64,000 nt of DNA, taken from NCBI GenBank assembly GCA_963924555.1, contig OZ004592.1, forward strand, positions 5,766,001 through 5,830,000, given 5' to 3'. This document shows, piece after piece, positions 36,051 to 52,800 of this stretch; positions within the stretch are counted from its first letter, which is position 1, and each line of letters starts with the position of its first letter. The translations under genes were made by a program, and so were the position numbers. Below the pieces are notes generated by a model. It ran no database searches, was not told the DNA's origin, and was given only the letters and a program-made list of their open reading frames with translations. This DNA is from Crambe crambe (taxonomy: Eukaryota > Porifera > Demospongiae > Poecilosclerida > Crambeidae).

Positions 36051-37924
36051 CTAAGTAGTCATTTCGTCAGTTTCTGCAGGCAGTGCAGGGCAGTCTGCCT
36101 CAGGGGGACTCCACCTCTTTTGGCAGGCATCCTTATCCAAGAAATCACTATTTACACAGTTTTGAATGTTCACTCCTTGCACACTGCTTAGAGCCAGCTT
36201 CATTGTCTGAATCGCACTTATTCTCAGTTCCAGAAAGCTTTCTTTGCTGTACCAAGCAATATGAGGAGTACAGATTAAATTTGGTGCACTTTTCAATGGG
36301 CTCTCATCGTAGGAAAAGGGTTCTTGTTCATGAACGTCCAAAGCAGCTCCACCAAGCCTCCCCTCTTTGAGAGCTTGAGCAAGTGCACCTTCATCTACCA
36401 AAGGACCTCTTGAGACGTTGACGAGAAATGAACCCTTTTTGAAAAGCTTAAAAGTATTTGCATTGATCATGTGTCTAGTCTCTTTAGTTAGCATGCAGTG
36501 TAGAGAGACGCAATCGCTCTTTGAAATGAGATCACCAACAGTATGATGCCTTTCCAATCCACCAATGGCTTTATCCAAGCCATGTGAAGTGTATGGATCA
36601 TAGAAGATCACGTGGAAGCCAAATGCTCTCGCTCTCAGAGCAACGGCAATCCCAGTCTTTCCCAGCCCAATCAAACCCAAGGTTTTCCCCCGTACCCTGC
36701 GAGCATTTTTGACAGTAGTACAGTAGTCTTCATAACTCGTCATCTGTTTTCCGTCAAGGACAGCACTGTGCATGTAAGTGGTTTGCCGAAAGAGGGAGAG
36801 TATATGGGCCATGGCAGTATCAGCTACTTCTTCCACTCCATAATCCGGTACATTGCACACGATGATGCCTAAACGGCCAGCATACTCGACATCAATATTG
36901 TCAAAACCAATGCCATGACGAACGACTATCCTTAGTCTGGGACAGCGACTTAAAAACCGTTCATCGACCATCACCAAGGGACCAACCATCATTCCAACTG
37001 TACGGTTGCAAGTTTCGTCTGATACTTGAGCTGTATCGGTGAGAACAGAGAATGATCTCACGTCTGCCACTGAAGAGAGCTCTTGTGATTCTACTTGACC
37101 ATCAGTGCAGGAAAGGATCAAAACGATGGGTTTTTCTGAAGCACCGTTAATTAGATCCTACAGGGGAGGAATGAAAGTGACATAATACCACACCTTACTC
37201 ATTCTTGGTGGTTGGGGTGATTATTGAACTCTAAATAATGCACATTTAAATTATTAATCTATGATGTCATAAACACAAAATAAGTTAACGCAATAATAAA
37301 TTCTACAATCTGGTTAGGGTAGCCTCCACAATACACTGGTAATGATATGGTCTACAGTATGTAGTATGCATATACATCAGATTGCCAAGTTCTGAAAACA
37401 GGCAGGCAAGGTTAATCTAAATCACGTGTAGTAATAAAAATGAAGAACGTTAGCAGTTCTAATAGCACCAATGAATTATAGAAATGCAAGTACACCACAA
37501 ACTGGGATCAAGGAATAAAACACCACACCACATGAATAGCTTAAACCCATGATGGAGGAATTTATTTAACTAACTAGCTACATACAGCAATGCAGGTTGA
37601 AATGTCGACTTCATCTGGAAACTCGGTCGATGAAGTAATGCTGTCCTCCAGCTTTAGATTCAATCCTGTCTTTGAAGGGCGACCCCTCTTCTTCTTAGGA
37701 ATCATTTTGATGTCATCTGGATTCTTGCCTTCATTCAATTGCAGATAGTATGCTTTCTTGAACTGTCTCACAGTGGACTCCTTGACACACACGCCCAATT
37801 CTTGGGTGAACTTCTGAACGGCCTTTGAGTTGCCGTGTTCTGCTGCAAACCTGCCGATCAAAGCTTTTTGTTCTGGTGTGTAGGTCGTATAAGATCCCCT
37901 CGGAGTCTGGTGCTGCTCTGCCAT
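36051..37924 (-). CDS. CTBP1: CtBP corepressor with N-terminal transposase-type HTH and AT-hook
   Basis: Exons 37924-37586 and 37157-36051 on the minus strand give 481 aa. The second exon is a full CtBP/D-2-hydroxyacid dehydrogenase: RIVVRHGIGFDNIDVEYAGR, the NAD loop LGLIGLGKTGIAVALRARAF, catalytic Arg in NVSRGPLVDEGALAQALKEG, Glu in DVHEQEPFS and His in CTPHIAWYS. It has no suitable ATG of its own. The first exon (113 codons) encodes YTTYTPEQKALIGRFAAEHG, VKESTVRQFKKAYYLQLNEG and an AT-hook KKKRGRPSK. This looks like the N-terminal DNA-binding HTH of pogo/Tigger-type transposases. Its GTATGT donor joins in phase 0 to the GTAG acceptor of exon 2. CtBP is an NAD(H)-sensing transcriptional corepressor. 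The fusion would give it direct DNA binding. It is head to head with MAEA. Confidence 0.82.
37158..37585 (-). other. CtBP intron 1
   Basis: A 428-nt AT-rich intron between the HTH exon and the dehydrogenase exon. No other feature was seen. An in-frame stop (TAG, 37574-37576) lies 9 nt inside the intron, so unspliced transcripts would give a free 116-aa HTH/AT-hook protein. Confidence 0.7.
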
Positions 37925-38065
37925 CAGCGCAAAAATAAAATAAAGATATCACCCCTTTGGTTTGCCGCTTTTTTTGGTACACGAGTGGTAGATCTTAAAC
38001 ATGTTCTAATTAAACGAACAAACTTGCGAAATATTTGAGAGAGAAAAGTGGGTTGGTGCCTTTGG

Positions 38066-40991
<2,926 letters not shown>

Positions 40992-41363
40992 CAGGATGGT
41001 TATTGTATACAGCTTTCCCCCTCATAATTCTCATTTCATAAATCTGTCTGCAGTATCATGGAAAAATCTTTATAAAAAATTAATGGTATATAATCATGAT
41101 GAGATGAATCAATGGAAAATTATATATACAACCAGCACAAAAAGTAGTTATATTATTTTCTAATAGTACACTCTGAAAACAACAGTAATGGGGCTTGCTT
41201 GCTATGCGCACAATATATCAAAAGAAACAAAAACTTGTATCACTATAACATTTATGATGAAGAGTTTGCTTGCAAAGAACGTAATATAAATATGATTACA
41301 ATTATGATGTATTTAGTATGATGATGTCATTGATAAATTGATAAAGTCTCTTGCATCACACTG
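40992..41363. other. Intergenic between convergent MAEA and RGS12
   Basis: About 370 bp of AT-rich sequence holding both 3' ends. Nothing else was recognised. Confidence 0.6.
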
Positions 41364-44300
41364 TCACACGAATGTTTCCCGTTGATACTGGTCAGAGTCT
41401 GTGTCTTCGGGTAAAGTTAAAGTGTGTGTGGTGGGAGAAAGAGGAGTTCTGGGATGACTCCCTGAGCCAGAGCTGCCTGCATCTGATGTCGAGTTCCGTC
41501 TGTACTCTTCGATCTCCTGCTGGACCAGTTGGTCCCCAGCTTGCATCAGCTCGGGATTTTCCGCCAGTTTACTTCTGGTTGCTGCTGTGGTACGAGGCAT
41601 TGATGACCTGGAGGTACAAATGATAAATAGAATGGGAGTCATAATTAAAGTGGGCACTAAATAGAATGAATTGGTGTGCATTAAATAGAGTCACGATTAA
41701 AGTGGGTGTGCTATGAATAGTTGTACCTTCTCTGCTGTTGCTGGTACTGTTGCTGTTGAGTGAGACTCTGTGCACTGCGCCATGGATAGCTGGAAAGGGT
41801 TGCCCCAACAGGTGGGTGACCACCCTGATGTCCAGGCCTGCTCACGGATGTCTGAAGTGGGTGGCTGGTATTACTGTAATCCAAAGGCTTCCCCTGGTAA
41901 TTCCCCTTAGGACCAGATAAATTGCTGTCCTTCAAGGCGTCCAAAGAACCGTGGAAATCGGATGACGGAGAAGGTTCCAGACTTCCTCCTCTACTACCAG
42001 TGGAAGTCCTGTTACTTCGAGGATACTGTTTTGCTGATGTCCGTTCTTGCTGATTGCTATGTGCCTGTGGGTACGCCCTGGGGAAATACTGAGGCTGCTG
42101 CTGTTCTTTGCTTCCAGCCGGCCTGCTTCCCATGGATGAGGAGCGGTAGTCGCGATTGTCGTATGGAGTGCCAACACTATACCGTCCATGTTGCTTGGGA
42201 TGACGGGGAAGATCTGCTGTCAACGAGTCCTCGCTGGAGGCTGAATCTGTGCTCTTAAAGGATGCTCCAGAGAGTCTTGATGTCGGGGGCTGCATTGATC
42301 TCGAGCCAGAGAGTCTCTTGGCGTGTGATGGTAGAGGAGGTGGCTTAGAGGTAGGTGGGGGCGGAGACATGGGTCGTGTATTATCGGGTACTTCTCCACT
42401 TCTGATATCTGCAGGTGGAGAAAGTGAACGTAGGGAGACCGTGGTATGTTGCTGATGCTGACTGTTATTCAGCAATGAACCTCCACTCTGCGTTCTAGCA
42501 AAGTGGTTACCATGACTGCTTCTTGAACCTGGGAGTTTGAGATAGTTGTCTTTTTGGTGTTTTCTCTCTCGCCTGTGCTTATCGTGACCTGATGTGTAAG
42601 CGTGTGAGGAGGACACATGTTCTTTTGGAACTTCGATGAAGTCAGTGGACTTGCTTGAGGTTAGCGGACGATGGCTGCTGTTTGGCGAAGGTCTCTTTCC
42701 ATGACTCCGACTCCGTTTCCTCAGATCTTCTGGAGAATTTATTTCTGTAAGATCCTCGGGTTCAGGAGTGACAGGGTTGGGGGAGGTTCTTTGGTCGTCC
42801 AGTTTATCACTCGAGAGACGTTCAATCATGGACAGGAGATCTGCAGGTCAAGGTACAAAATTATGAGCTAACAGTCATTCTAAAACATTCAAACACTTTT
42901 ATCAGTTGAAAGGTAGGAGGATGGTTGGCTCATAGGATACGAAACTTGAGTTTGCCTTGGATGTGTGTGTGTGTGTGTGTGTTCGTGTACGTATGTATGT
43001 TATTCAATAGCTCTATTTTTTCCCAAGGAATTAGGTACATGGAATCGTGCCCAGTCACAACACCAGTTGATAACTTTGCATAATGATTATGTAAGAGAAA
43101 ATACTGTCCTTGATAAGTTGTACAGGTCTCAACTGCCATCAGTTAAACTGGATATCATTACCATAACTAATGATCTCACACATACGTAAATGTGTTATTT
43201 TATGACGTCTTGTGTTATGATATGATAGGTGTGTGGCCCACCAGTCAGCTATGTAGTAAGACCTACCGTCCATATCCTGTCTTCCGGTTGAGCTGGATGA
43301 TGAGTTTAGACTGGTCTTGGACTTTGACTGGAGGTCATCCGCACTTCCAAATTCCTCTGACTTCCAATTCACTGCAAAAACCGAGCAGAAGAATTCAGTG
43401 AATTACACAGACAAAAGAAAAGTACTATTGATGCCTTAGCTTATGGTAAGTCCATGAAAAGTTTAGCTGGCAACATTACGTACTACCACCATCATGTGAC
43501 TCACATGTGCCTGGCAGGTATTTGATCACAACTCTCTGACCCACAAGAACGGATGTGTTGGTGCTCAGCTCTAGTGAGACCCTTGCTCCTTCAAGCCCCA
43601 CAGAAAAATTCTGCAGCTTTCCCATCTCCTTGAGCACGCCCACAAAAAGGTCTCCTATCGTCTTGGTCCCATCTGCTGGCAAGATTCTCTCCAGGACATC
43701 AGGAAAGGCAGCTCTGAAAATAATAATCATAATATGATCAATACTAACCATGCAGTGGTGAACATATTACTGTACGAGGTTGAATCGATAAATGGCAGCA
43801 AGGTCTTATGCAAGTAATATGAGAAATGGCCTCTCTAAATGGAGCATTAGATAAGTCCTAAATAGGTTAGCCATCAATACAACTGGGTCATGCAAAATGA
43901 ATATTTAAGGGGTCGAGCAATGGCAAAAGCAGCTGGGACTTGTTTAAGAGAAGCGTTCTGTGTAAGGCAGGTGGTAACACAAATATAAATTTATTATGAT
44001 CGTGTAGTTCTAGTGAAAAGTTCGGTTTCCAAAAAGGTGTCAAAAATGTCCTTAATTAAGCAGGTATTTTACTCTGATGCTGTGCTACATGAAGACATAT
44101 CCCTACGTCACTACTCTATGGTAGCTCACAAATTCCAGGGAAGATACGAGACACCTCATATACACATGCACGGGCAGAGTGGGTGGATGACTGGTTGCTA
44201 ATACAGCATCATGTGCATGTACTGGTATGCTAGCTCTAAATTTTGTGTGGGAAAGAATTCGAAGTTCGAATTCAAATTATGCACAAGGAACATTTCACAC

Positions 44301-47300
44301 AGGAATTATTAATAGGGCTAATGTTCCACCACAGGAACCCAGTTAAGCAGAAAGCATATTCAAAGGGCAACATTTTGATACCAAAATTGCCTCCATAGAG
44401 TCAATAATAAAGTCAAGAGCGACAAGTTTTTATGCCAACAGCCTCCTTTAAAGGTCCCATGCAAACGTAACTCATCACATGCTCAAACAATCAGCTCAAC
44501 TTACATGAATGTGTTCTTGGATTTTATTACCACGATGTGCTGACCGATTAAAATACTTGCAGGTGAATTGAGCTCAATCAACTGTGAGTAAATACATGAA
44601 GTGGGTAGGTCAGTGTATCGTTAAAGCAATATGATAACCCAAACATCCTCATAACGGAGGAAATTTTTGTTAGTGCATACTTTGAGGCAAAAAGAGCTCC
44701 TTCTATAGAGTTCAAGGAGTATTAAACTTGCCCATTCATGGGGAAGTCAGTACAGGAAAAGGATCAAAAACCCTGTCAGTGAGTCATGAAGGTTAGGAAA
44801 ATGACTTTGGTCAGTAAATAAACATGCAGAATAGGTTCATTCCTTTCCTCTTTCATGACATCATATGTTTATGTAACAACATAATCTATAGTCACTTGAT
44901 ATCGTGTACATGCATTACATGTATTATACTGAGCAGTGCAGTAAGGCTGGGGGTTATTTGCATTCACTCTTAATCCCTAAATCATTCGCTCTACAAAATT
45001 TCATATTTACAACACCAGCAGAGAACTGATCAACCACTCTGTGAGTTGGTTTTTGAGATTTGAAATTTGGTTAAGAATTGAGAAAGTTGTAGTTAATTAT
45101 AATAAATGACTTACATTGAAGTTGTTTGCAAAATGTAGCTCCATGATATCAAGGTTGTAGCCATGCTTCTTGAGAACAGGCTGAATGGCGTCTCTGACAG
45201 TCCCCTTGGGTGGAACTTCCATGATCTTGGTCACCTTGTTAGGGAGATTCACTTCAAAGACATTGCTCTTGTGAGCTTTGAAGATGTTGAGGTGCTGTGA
45301 TATCAGAGATAAGAGGAAGGGAATTAATGGTTAGTCAGAACTATATCGGTGATGCATACTGAAATAAAGACAAGCTTGAAATGCATGCTGTAGAGAGTAA
45401 GGGGTTCATTAGCGTATGTATAGAAAATGCATATCATAATGGGAAGATCAAACAATTTCAGAATGCCATTCAAGTGTGGCTAACATTCTGGGCATAGCAG
45501 ATCATGCCAGTAAACACACGTTTCATATGTATTAAATACCACACAATATACCATATAGATACTGCAAAGATGAGAAAGACAGTCTTCTAGAAATAGACTA
45601 ACACTCTCTGTCAATATTATACACAGCAACAGCTGCTACACCAACAGCTGCTGCTGGTACTCCCTTTCTCATCTTAAAGCAAACATCTATATGACATAAG
45701 CACTCGTTAGTACATTTACATCTGCTGGAGGGAATTCCTCTGAGGGTTGGCTGGTTTCCGACTCTCCCTTCAGTTCCGTTGATCCCCTTGAGGAGGTGGA
45801 GGATGTCCCTGCACTCCTTCTCTTGGACTTGTCCTTCACAGTGTGGGCTTTCCTCAAGCGAGGGCTGTTGCTATCTCTACCACCTGAAAGAAGGAAGACG
45901 CGGTTAGTACATTTAATCTTGCTGGACTATAAATAACATTCCCACATACTTTTTCGAGATTTCCTGTTCTCAGGAGTGCTTCCGGCACTGTCCCCTCCTT
46001 TTCCCTCGGGGGATGCTCCCCATATCCCTGCTCCCACTGGAACCTGTGTCTCCTCATGTTGCACGCGACCACGGCTGAAAAGTGATCGCCCAAATATGGA
46101 CCTAGTGAAACGCTCCACCTCCTACACATTGCAAACATGCATAGCAGCTGTTCGATGGTGTCACAAAAGTTTTGCTTTATAATGTTTCAGTATAATATTG
46201 TATGAGGTAATCAATTCTTACATACCCTGGTGCGCTTCCATATGCCAGTAAACTGTGTCTGCTGTTGTTGCTGCTGCTGGTGGTCATGGGGAAGGTCGAT
46301 TGGCAGGGGCCTACCCTCCATCTCGGCCATGAGACAGTCCTTCACCAGGGAGGACTTCTTGAAGCGAGGGTAGCAATCCATTTTCATTAGCTGGTAAATC
46401 TACAGGAAGAGTAAAGAGTGATTATTCAGTCAGAGAGTACAAAATCATTACAAGTACTGCAAATTTTTTATCATTCAAAGTTGAATTTTTCTCCCCTTGG
46501 CATACCAGGTCACAAGGAGACAATAGGCTGTGCTATCTTGCAATGCACGTGCTAAAAGGACATGCAATCAATGGAGCTGAATCAAAATACCTCTTGTTTG
46601 TTCCTGACCAGTCCTTGAATGAAGTCCTTGTTTAGATTCATACTTTAGAAGCCAAATTTAACAGCCAGGTGCATTAGTCACATGCATGGTTGTGGCATCC
46701 ATGGTAATTTACACTGATAATAACTAGGAACTTCCCCACATAACTCCAGAGGCCACACATATTAACCTTTTTTTTTTACTCAGAAGCACTCCATTTGTGT
46801 ACATTGGTTCAATTGCACACTGATTAACAACCATAACTACCAATGCTGAGAAAGACTGCTATAGCCAATAACTGCAACTACCAAGAGAGAATAACTCTTG
46901 CTGCTAAATAAATTCTTTTGTTAATGATCCATTTATAATCAGCTGCTTTAAAAATAAAAAAAGGAGGCAAATCACATTTTCGATAATTTAATCACATCAC
47001 TAAACCACATTCTTGCTGATTGCCAATGTCCCTGGCATCGTAGACATTCCTTGAACGCCCCAAATTACATGCATGTTAGCCTGATGTCAGCCCAATCATG
47101 TGTCAAATCAGATTTCCAGCCTTCTATGGAGTTCTGTTTGGCATACAAGATAGGGATTGGAATCCACTAAGCATATTTCGTACATTAGAAGCACCCATAA
47201 TATGCATATTCCATCATTCCAAGCTGACTCGACTGTTTCGGGCACAGTCACTTGGACTAGGTAAGAAGACTGCACCAGGTGTCACAGGCAAAGTGTAATG

Positions 47301-49811
47301 CCACACCATATAATCCCCAGCTGGTTGCCAATGACAACAAAGGATCTTAATTTATCTATGGGAACTAGTATGAACACTATTTATGACCACATACAGGATG
47401 AGTGAAGTGAAAGGAATGGCTTCCAGAGGATAAGATACCAACAATAAGGTACTGATGTCATGTGTCAAGCAATCAGTGAGTTCATTCCCCTTTTTAGGAA
47501 ATTGATAGAGGAGGATGTTGCCATTGAATGGTAGTGATTGGAGAGACAGCTGGTACTGAGCTTGGTAGCTAAGTTAGGCTTTGATATGGGCATTACAGTA
47601 CGATTGACTGCTCATTACTGACAGTTCTGCTATTTCATAGTTTTCTGAAATTCTATCAGACATGAAATCACATGACCTTACCCACCTGTTCGAAGGCTTC
47701 AGAGAATATGTTCAGTGGAGGATTTGCGAGACGAGCCTCTATGGACTTTTTGACCCTGTCGTCAATATTGACGGTGTTGGGGGAGGAAGGAGCCAAGTAT
47801 TCATCATAAATCTTCTTAACTGTGGCTGAAAGCTAAAGAAGAAGAAGAACAAACGATAATAGATCCACAAAGAACAACTATAGCCCTAGCCTTTGAGGCA
47901 GCATTTCTATTGATCCTCAGAAGGCATACTTTGATGTTTGTTGATGCTTTGATGCTCTTTAAATACTAAGACAGTTCTGTACTTAAGGACAGCAGGTAAT
48001 GTTGTTTTTTTTTTAATTGTCTGGATTCCTAGAGGGCATATACACCAGAACATAACTAAATGTACTTGAATCCTTTGATGTGGTTGACATGAGATTGATG
48101 GTACCAGTGTTCAATGACTAACCACTCCAGACTAATTAGGAACTCACATTTTTGTCCTGGGAGGCATTCTCCTTGAACTCCTGAATGTCCTTCCAGAAGA
48201 GAATGTTCTCTTCACAATGTTCCTTCTTCAGAAATTGCTAAAAATAAAATTACCAGTGTATTATGACTATTATACATATCCAGGAAAAACATTTACAATA
48301 TGGTAAAAAAAAAAAAAGAGCTGAAACAAGGGCTGAAATGGATGAGATTCTGCACGAATATGAGCATATCACCAAGTGACAGTGCCCAGATTTGACTTCG
48401 TCCTTGCATAATCTCATCCATTTCATCTTGAGGGGTTCACATTGCTGCAGTTAAATGGTTTCTAATTAGTTCCCATCAGCCCGGCTGGCTGACTATCGCA
48501 TGAGATCCTACACATGCTTATTAACCGATTAACCCCGTGGCACTGTTCACACACGTAAACACCCATGAAACCACTTCCCTCTTTGCCCCCATGCAGGATT
48601 CGTGTCTAATTTCCTTCACAGGAGAATAAACAGATCATTAAAATAAAATAAAAATTCTGCAAAAAGTCCACACCCACTTGTGCAATTATGCAGAGAATGT
48701 CAAAATGATAATCCAATTAACATTATTTGTGTTGTTGCTATGGCCTGCTATGTCCCGATGAATGTGAATTATTTAGGTATGATTACAGACAAGTCTGCAT
48801 GGGTAGGCTAGACCAGTCATTAAGAGGGAGGGAGGAACACATGTACCTACAATGACACACCTGAACACTTTATAATCAGGGAGAGTGGGAGGTAAGTTTA
48901 GTGTTTCAATACAGGAAGACAACTCTTGTGCAAGTAGCTACTCCCCTTCAATTATTTTGATAGGCCTGGGAGAGGAGAGCTCAGTGTTCCATAACAAATT
49001 CCTATCTTTATATGAAAAAGCAGCTGCTATGTAGAAATAGATGTATACCACGTACCAGCTCATACTACTGTAGGTCATCTCTAGCTGTGGATCCCAACAT
49101 ACGTAGCCCCCCCCCCCCCCCCCCCCCTACAAAATGTAATCCTATGATATCATAATTGCAAACAAGTTGACAAAATACTGAAGGGGGGGGGGGGGGGGGG
49201 GGGGGGGGGGGGCTTGTTATTATTGAACATGCAATGCCTGCCACTTAAAAAGGAATGATTATACTCTGGGATTCCTGGCCAGCACACAAATTAACATGCA
49301 AAGGAGAAATTCACTATTAATCATTACATAGCTACAGGTGTTATTACCAGTTAACAGTCCCCCCACAACAGATTTGTTATGAGTACAAGCAGTAACTCTA
49401 TCACTGGATTACTGATGAGTTTTGAATAAGTGCTGACAGGTTCTCATAACAAAGGAATGCTTCATCAATGCCCAATGGCATTTATGAGTGGGAGGGGGGA
49501 CAACACCCAGTTTTACAATAATGACCAATTCAAGTGGAGAGTGTCACAAAGTGGATTCTAATGATTTTCATGTAAAAGTGCAAAGAATAATAAAAATCAT
49601 ATCTAGTAGCAGGTTTTTAATACACACAGACTTGAGATAGGGTTACAGGTGACAATGGACCTATTCATTGGAGCTGCTCACTTTAGGAAAAGATGAACTC
49701 TCTAGGGAAAGACTCACTAGACGAAAGGAAAGGTGATAAGGCAGACATTTTATATGATACCACTCTTACATACTTTTAATAACTTATCTGGATCTGCTTG
49801 CTAGGAACTAA

Positions 49812-49894
<83 letters not shown>

Positions 49895-52800
49895 CTCAGG
49901 GGGAGAGAAAAGATCACATTCCACACAGTCACATGCCAAATATCTTATGGATAGTTCTCTTTTTGATAAAGATCGCATTAGGTATGCACTTAATAAACCA
50001 CTGTCTATATAGCTTGATACAAGACTACTTTCATCAATGCAGCCTGTCCGAAAGCCAACTCTGTTTCTTTGATACTTTCCCTATGGTACAATCACTGCCT
50101 TAAAAACAGCAATCAGCAATTACTCTCTAAACCAAAGAACTTCTAAACATGTGACTCCAAGCCCATAGAAGGTAACGAGTCATTGAAGGAGGAATGCGTA
50201 ATCCTAGATCATAATGTTACACAGCAAACATCGCTGACCTCAGCTTTAGAATTCACAGCAGTCAAAGGTCACCCATGTAAACCACTGCCACAGTATCTAT
50301 GATCTTAATGTTACTATGATTACTCATTAAGAGGTTGATCAACATTCACCATGGCTATTGTGTTCATCTGTTTCAGTCTGATCATGTCGTTACTGTGTGC
50401 ACTTAAAACATTATCATCCTGTATAACTGGTCAAATCATTTTTATGCAATTTTACGTCCTGCTTGATACATTAGTCCTGCAAATTAGTTAAAGTGGTACC
50501 ATAATAATAGTACTTCAGTCTGACTCGGACCCAAAGAGTGATGATGACATGCACAGACAAAAGCTAGAGCTAACAATTGATGTTTCAGATTTTTCCAAGA
50601 ATGACAGCCCACAGCAAAAGCAGACGGAAATGTTGTTACTCGCCACCCGTTCTCAGAACCACCAAGAGAAACCCAACATATCCATTCTAATGAAACCCTC
50701 AAATGACTTGTCACCATGGTGACATGGTGAGGAGGGGGGATTAATATCCTCATGAAACCGAATTATCACCATGGTGACATAATTAAGGGAGGGAAGGGAA
50801 GGAGAGAAGGGGAGGGGGGGGGCATGTTTTTCACTTCTTGTTGATTCCCTCATTGACTCACTGCATGCTTGAGGCAAAGAAGTCAGCAAACATGGAAACA
50901 CTCCAGGTACCCTCTGGCCAACACATCTCACTCCATAATTGCATATAAGCACGCATGTCATACCCCCCCTTCAGTTTGTTCTTGTTCCTTAATGGCGTAA
51001 TGTGTTGAGACTAAACCAAGTATTTAGACACTTAAACATGTATCAATAGTAACATATCTCATTGCAAAACCTTTTGAAGAAATGCTTGCACATAATGCTT
51101 TGTATGTATCATTACTTGACATGCTTTTAACAAGATACCTAAGTTTCAGTTTCTTCTACAATAATAATAATAATAATGATAATAATAAAACAGTGACATT
51201 CTGAGAATTTAGGATTTGCATAATGTTTTTTAAGTATGCACACATTTTCAAGGAGTAAAGCTTCTTTCCCACACACACTCCCTTCCTTAAAACCGTTCTT
51301 ATTGAGTCTCACAGATAAGGTGGCAATTATGAGTCAACACACACAGGACAGTAAACAGGACTCCCACCTCCCAAACGCTGACCACGACCAATCAAATCAT
51401 ATAAACAAGATTCAACAATAAAACAGAAGATTCTACATGTTAATTTACTGTGTCTTGACTAACCAACCACCTCAAGAAGTCGGGGCAAGCATTGCAAAGA
51501 AAGAATGGTGGCTCCAGCCAGTTTGGGGGTAAGCTCTAGCTAGACAGAAGCTATACATTGGTCCCACAAGGACATGCAAGGCCACCTTTCGAGATCCTTT
51601 CAGGCTCAAAACATTTAATTCAGGAGAAGGCAAGATCATGCATGAAGCTTTCACATGCATATGCTCTACACAATACTAATGTGCATTAGCTATACTCACC
51701 AGAAGAGTATGGACTCCCAAAGGGTCTTGTAGGAGTCTATCGAAAGAAGCAACCCATCCGGCCACTCTGCCGCACTCCTCAGGGTCATTGGCTTTATCTG
51801 CAACAGTTGTAATGGTGGCCACGCTACCAATACTGGATGACAGGGGGCCATTCTTAGGTGGTAACCCGGCCCCCACTTCTCCATAGTGTTGGGGAGCTGC
51901 ACTTGAAGTCGTGTGTAGGTCTGAAGGTGGGAGAGAAAGCCTGGGATGAACTTTGGTCATAGACAGCATATCTCGAGTATATATCATTTGTTCCTTCCCT
52001 TCTCCACTGTTTCAGTAGTGGCAGTCAAGCTTTTTGAGTAAACTCATACACTTAATTCAAGTACTCAAGAGATATAGGGTGTGCTCTAATTGGAAACCAA
52101 TCTGTTTATTTTTTATGGATATTCACTATCCTCACATGAGCAGCATGGATTATTATAGCACCTGCCACCCACTTTTTGACCCAGACATTGCCCTGAATAA
52201 GCACACCAATTGAGACCACAATCATGAATACTTTCAGAAGTACAGTGAATAAGATTCAATGTGGTTTTACGACAAAATGAATATATTTGGAGTGGTGGTT
52301 GACGGCCCAAAGGGAGATTAGGCTCAACCAATTAGATAATGATTACCAATAAAAATACTCGTGAATACTCTTTCAATAAAAGTGAAATTATTCTTTTGAA
52401 GATATATCTCCCCACAAACCACATATAAAAAATTCACGTACCAGCTAACTTCCCCATACTCCAGTATATTATGAGGAAGACCCTTAATTAATATTAATTA
52501 TTTAACACATAGTTATACCTTGTAAGTCCATGACTGAGCTTTCAGAACCCTGCACAAAGAGAGGGAGAGAGAAAATATTAAACGAAAAGTTATATGATAA
52601 CATCACATTACCTACATTGAACATGATGACTGAACTAACCAAAACTGTTATTGATTCAGAGTTAAATAGCAAAGTACAGTTTTCAGGATGACAGGAAGTG
52701 AACACAGCAAAGTGTATTACATATGCACTGCACACATGACTTCATTAGTTGTATCAAACAGTGACCTTTGCCCTTCCTAATCAGAAGATCAAAGGCTATG

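Larger units (their letters stand above)
48238..51699 (-). other. RGS12 intron 4 (3.5 kb)
   Basis: The largest intron interrupting the RGS box. It contains poly-C (49110-49127), poly-G (about 49183-49212) and (CA)n (49817-49891). Two near-palindromic TCACCATGGTGA motifs lie at 50710-50723 and 50765-50778. No exon-like stretch with family similarity was found. Confidence 0.65.

Noticed and set aside
37574..37924. Stand-alone 116-aa HTH/AT-hook gene
   Set aside because: Possible, but a strong GTATGT donor 9 nt before the stop and perfect phase with the CtBP exon, which lacks its own start, favour one gene.
47098..47298. 66-aa plus-strand open frame in an RGS12 intron
   Set aside because: No similarity, repeat or splice context; consistent with chance.
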